Source of the DNA: CAYFZR01 sp046760505 [NCBI: Candidatus Hydrothermarchaeota archaeon]
GTDB lineage: Archaea; CAYFZR01
DNA: 5,357 nucleotides
Direction of reading: 5' to 3'
Assembly: GCA_046760505.1 (NCBI GenBank)
Contig: JBHIEG010000067.1
Location: 1-5,357 of the forward strand
Program-made: the position numbers and the translations under genes
Part shown: piece by piece, positions 4,723 to 5,357 of the stretch
Position numbering within the stretch: the stretch's first letter is position 1
Layout: each line of letters begins with the position of its first letter
The notes under the pieces: model-generated
The model's database searches: none
Seen by the model: only the letters and a program-made list of their open reading frames with translations
What the model was told of the DNA's origin: nothing

Positions 4723-5043
4723 ATGAATAAAATAGCGGTTTTGAAGAAATTTGCAAGAGAACTAATCGAAAAATCCAATGGAAGAGTAGTAAACGTATTT
4801 TTGTTCGGAAGTCTTGCCAAAGGAGGGCTTCATGAAGAATCCGACATAGACGTTCTCATCGTTGTAAACAGGAAGGATGATAGACTTACAAGAGATATTG
4901 AGGATTTCTTCTTCGACGTTATGAAAATCGTCGGTGTTTTCGTATCACCTACGATCATTGAGAAAGAGACCTTTGAAGAAATGCTCAAAGAAAAATATCC
5001 TTTCATAGCCAACATAGAAAAGGAAGGTATCTTGCTTGCCTAG
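4723..5043 (+). CDS. MNT-type minimal nucleotidyltransferase, candidate antitoxin of a HEPN pair
   Basis: This 106-residue cytoplasmic protein is a single minimal nucleotidyltransferase domain. Helix 1 covers residues 3-18. Strand VVNVFLFGSLAKGGLHEESD holds G29 and S30, followed by D41 and D43 in SDIDVLIVV, the GSx10DxD signature. The later strand GVFVSPTII (71-79) lacks the third carboxylate of classical MNT enzymes. Length and ending (KEGILLA) are normal for the family. In studied MntA-HepT systems the MNT protein neutralises the HEPN toxin by attaching AMP residues to it; the HEPN gene follows here with an eight-base overlap, which supports that pairing. I chose ATG 4723 because it gives the usual spacing before the glycine motif. 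GAGAGG lies very close to it, and TTG 4702 or GTG 4705 at the expected transcription start are real alternatives, adding six or seven residues. Confidence 0.85.
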   Translation: MNKIAVLKKFARELIEKSNGRVVNVFLFGSLAKGGLHEESDIDVLIVVNRKDDRLTRDIEDFFFDVMKIVGVFVSPTIIEKETFEEMLKEKYPFIANIEKEGILLA

Positions 5044-5357
5044 ATACGCTATAAAGCACTTAAATAAATCTGAAAGGCTTTTAATGGCTGCTGAACATGA
5101 TTTCAGAGATGATTTCTACGATATGGCAATAAGCCACGCTTACTACGCTCTGCATCATGCTGCCAGAGCCCTTTTGCTTCTCATCGAGGAGTCGCCGAGA
5201 ACTCACTCTGGTGTGATTAACGTACTCTGGAAAAATTTAAGAAAGATCGGACTAGAGGAAGACGACATAAAAAATTTATCAAGGGCATTCAGTCGAAGAG
5301 TAGAGTGTGACTACGGTGTAGAACTAGGAACGCCAAGCAAAGAATCTGCACAAGAAA
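5036..5357 (+). CDS. HEPN-domain protein (UPF0332-like), candidate RNase toxin, cut by window edge
   Basis: The first 107 codons show a helical HEPN domain. LNKSERLLMAAEHDFRDDFY (9-28) is the opening helix and turn, DMAISHAYYALHHAARALLL (29-48) the family's hallmark AYYA...HAARALL helix. A loop and helices follow (GVINVLWKNLRKIG), then AFSRRVECDYG (84-94), the position of the R-x-x-x-DY motif of UPF0332-like members. The classical RX4-6H RNase motif is not seen there. HEPN toxins cleave RNA, including tRNA. No ATG fits: the only early one (5084) would remove the first helix. TTG 5036, with GAAGGT seven bases upstream, overlaps the stop of the nucleotidyltransferase gene (TTGCCTAG) and keeps the full domain, so I take it as the start and expect translational coupling. 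The C-terminal tail is outside the window. Confidence 0.85.
   Translation, partial: MPRYAIKHLNKSERLLMAAEHDFRDDFYDMAISHAYYALHHAARALLLLIEESPRTHSGVINVLWKNLRKIGLEEDDIKNLSRAFSRRVECDYGVELGTPSKESAQE

Noticed and set aside
1-5357. CRISPR repeats, tRNA or rRNA genes, insertion-sequence ends
   Set aside because: No regularly spaced repeats, cloverleaf pattern, rRNA signature or transposase motif was seen by eye on either strand.

Overview
The window looks archaeal. Several genes have A/T-rich TATA-like boxes about 20 to 50 bases upstream. The NYN gene has a classic GGTGA ribosome binding site. Some starts look leaderless or use TTG. The gene families present (nucleotidyltransferase and HEPN modules, small winged-helix proteins) are abundant in archaea, especially thermophiles. 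DNA is AT-rich throughout. I cannot name the genus. No tRNA, rRNA, CRISPR array or insertion sequence was recognised.

Layout. Positions 1-254 (minus) hold the N-terminus of a UvrD/PcrA-type superfamily 1 helicase, cut by the window edge. A perfect hairpin lies at 372-396, followed by a 67-residue winged-helix protein (437-640, minus). Positions 763-2518 (minus) carry a two-gene unit: a 320-residue protein with two predicted winged helices, overlapping a 273-residue DUF6036/AbiEii-like nucleotidyltransferase. A palindrome covers its TATA box. Positions 2765-3221 (plus) are a decayed winged-helix/nucleotidyltransferase gene with an internal deletion and several frame changes. It meets, tail to tail, a NYN (PIN-like) nuclease-family gene (3222-3689, minus) whose C-terminus also looks cut. 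Positions 3702-3918 form a divergent control region with promoters, a GC-rich hairpin and a perfect 16-base palindrome. Positions 3931-4537 (plus) hold a second winged-helix/nucleotidyltransferase gene, split into two overlapping frames at a run of eight A; removing one A restores a 201-residue protein. A degraded scrap of a possible partner gene follows (4515-4599). Positions 4723-5043 and 5036-5357 (plus) are an overlapping MNT nucleotidyltransferase and HEPN (UPF0332-like) pair, the second gene cut by the window edge.

Taken together this is a defence/toxin-antitoxin type accessory region. It has four nucleotidyltransferase modules in different states: two apparently intact (DUF6036 type and MNT-HEPN), one split by a single homopolymer shift, and one clearly decayed. 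The intact pairs have the compact, overlapping organisation and possible self-regulatory operators typical of toxin-antitoxin loci. These functional readings are inferred from motifs and gene order only.
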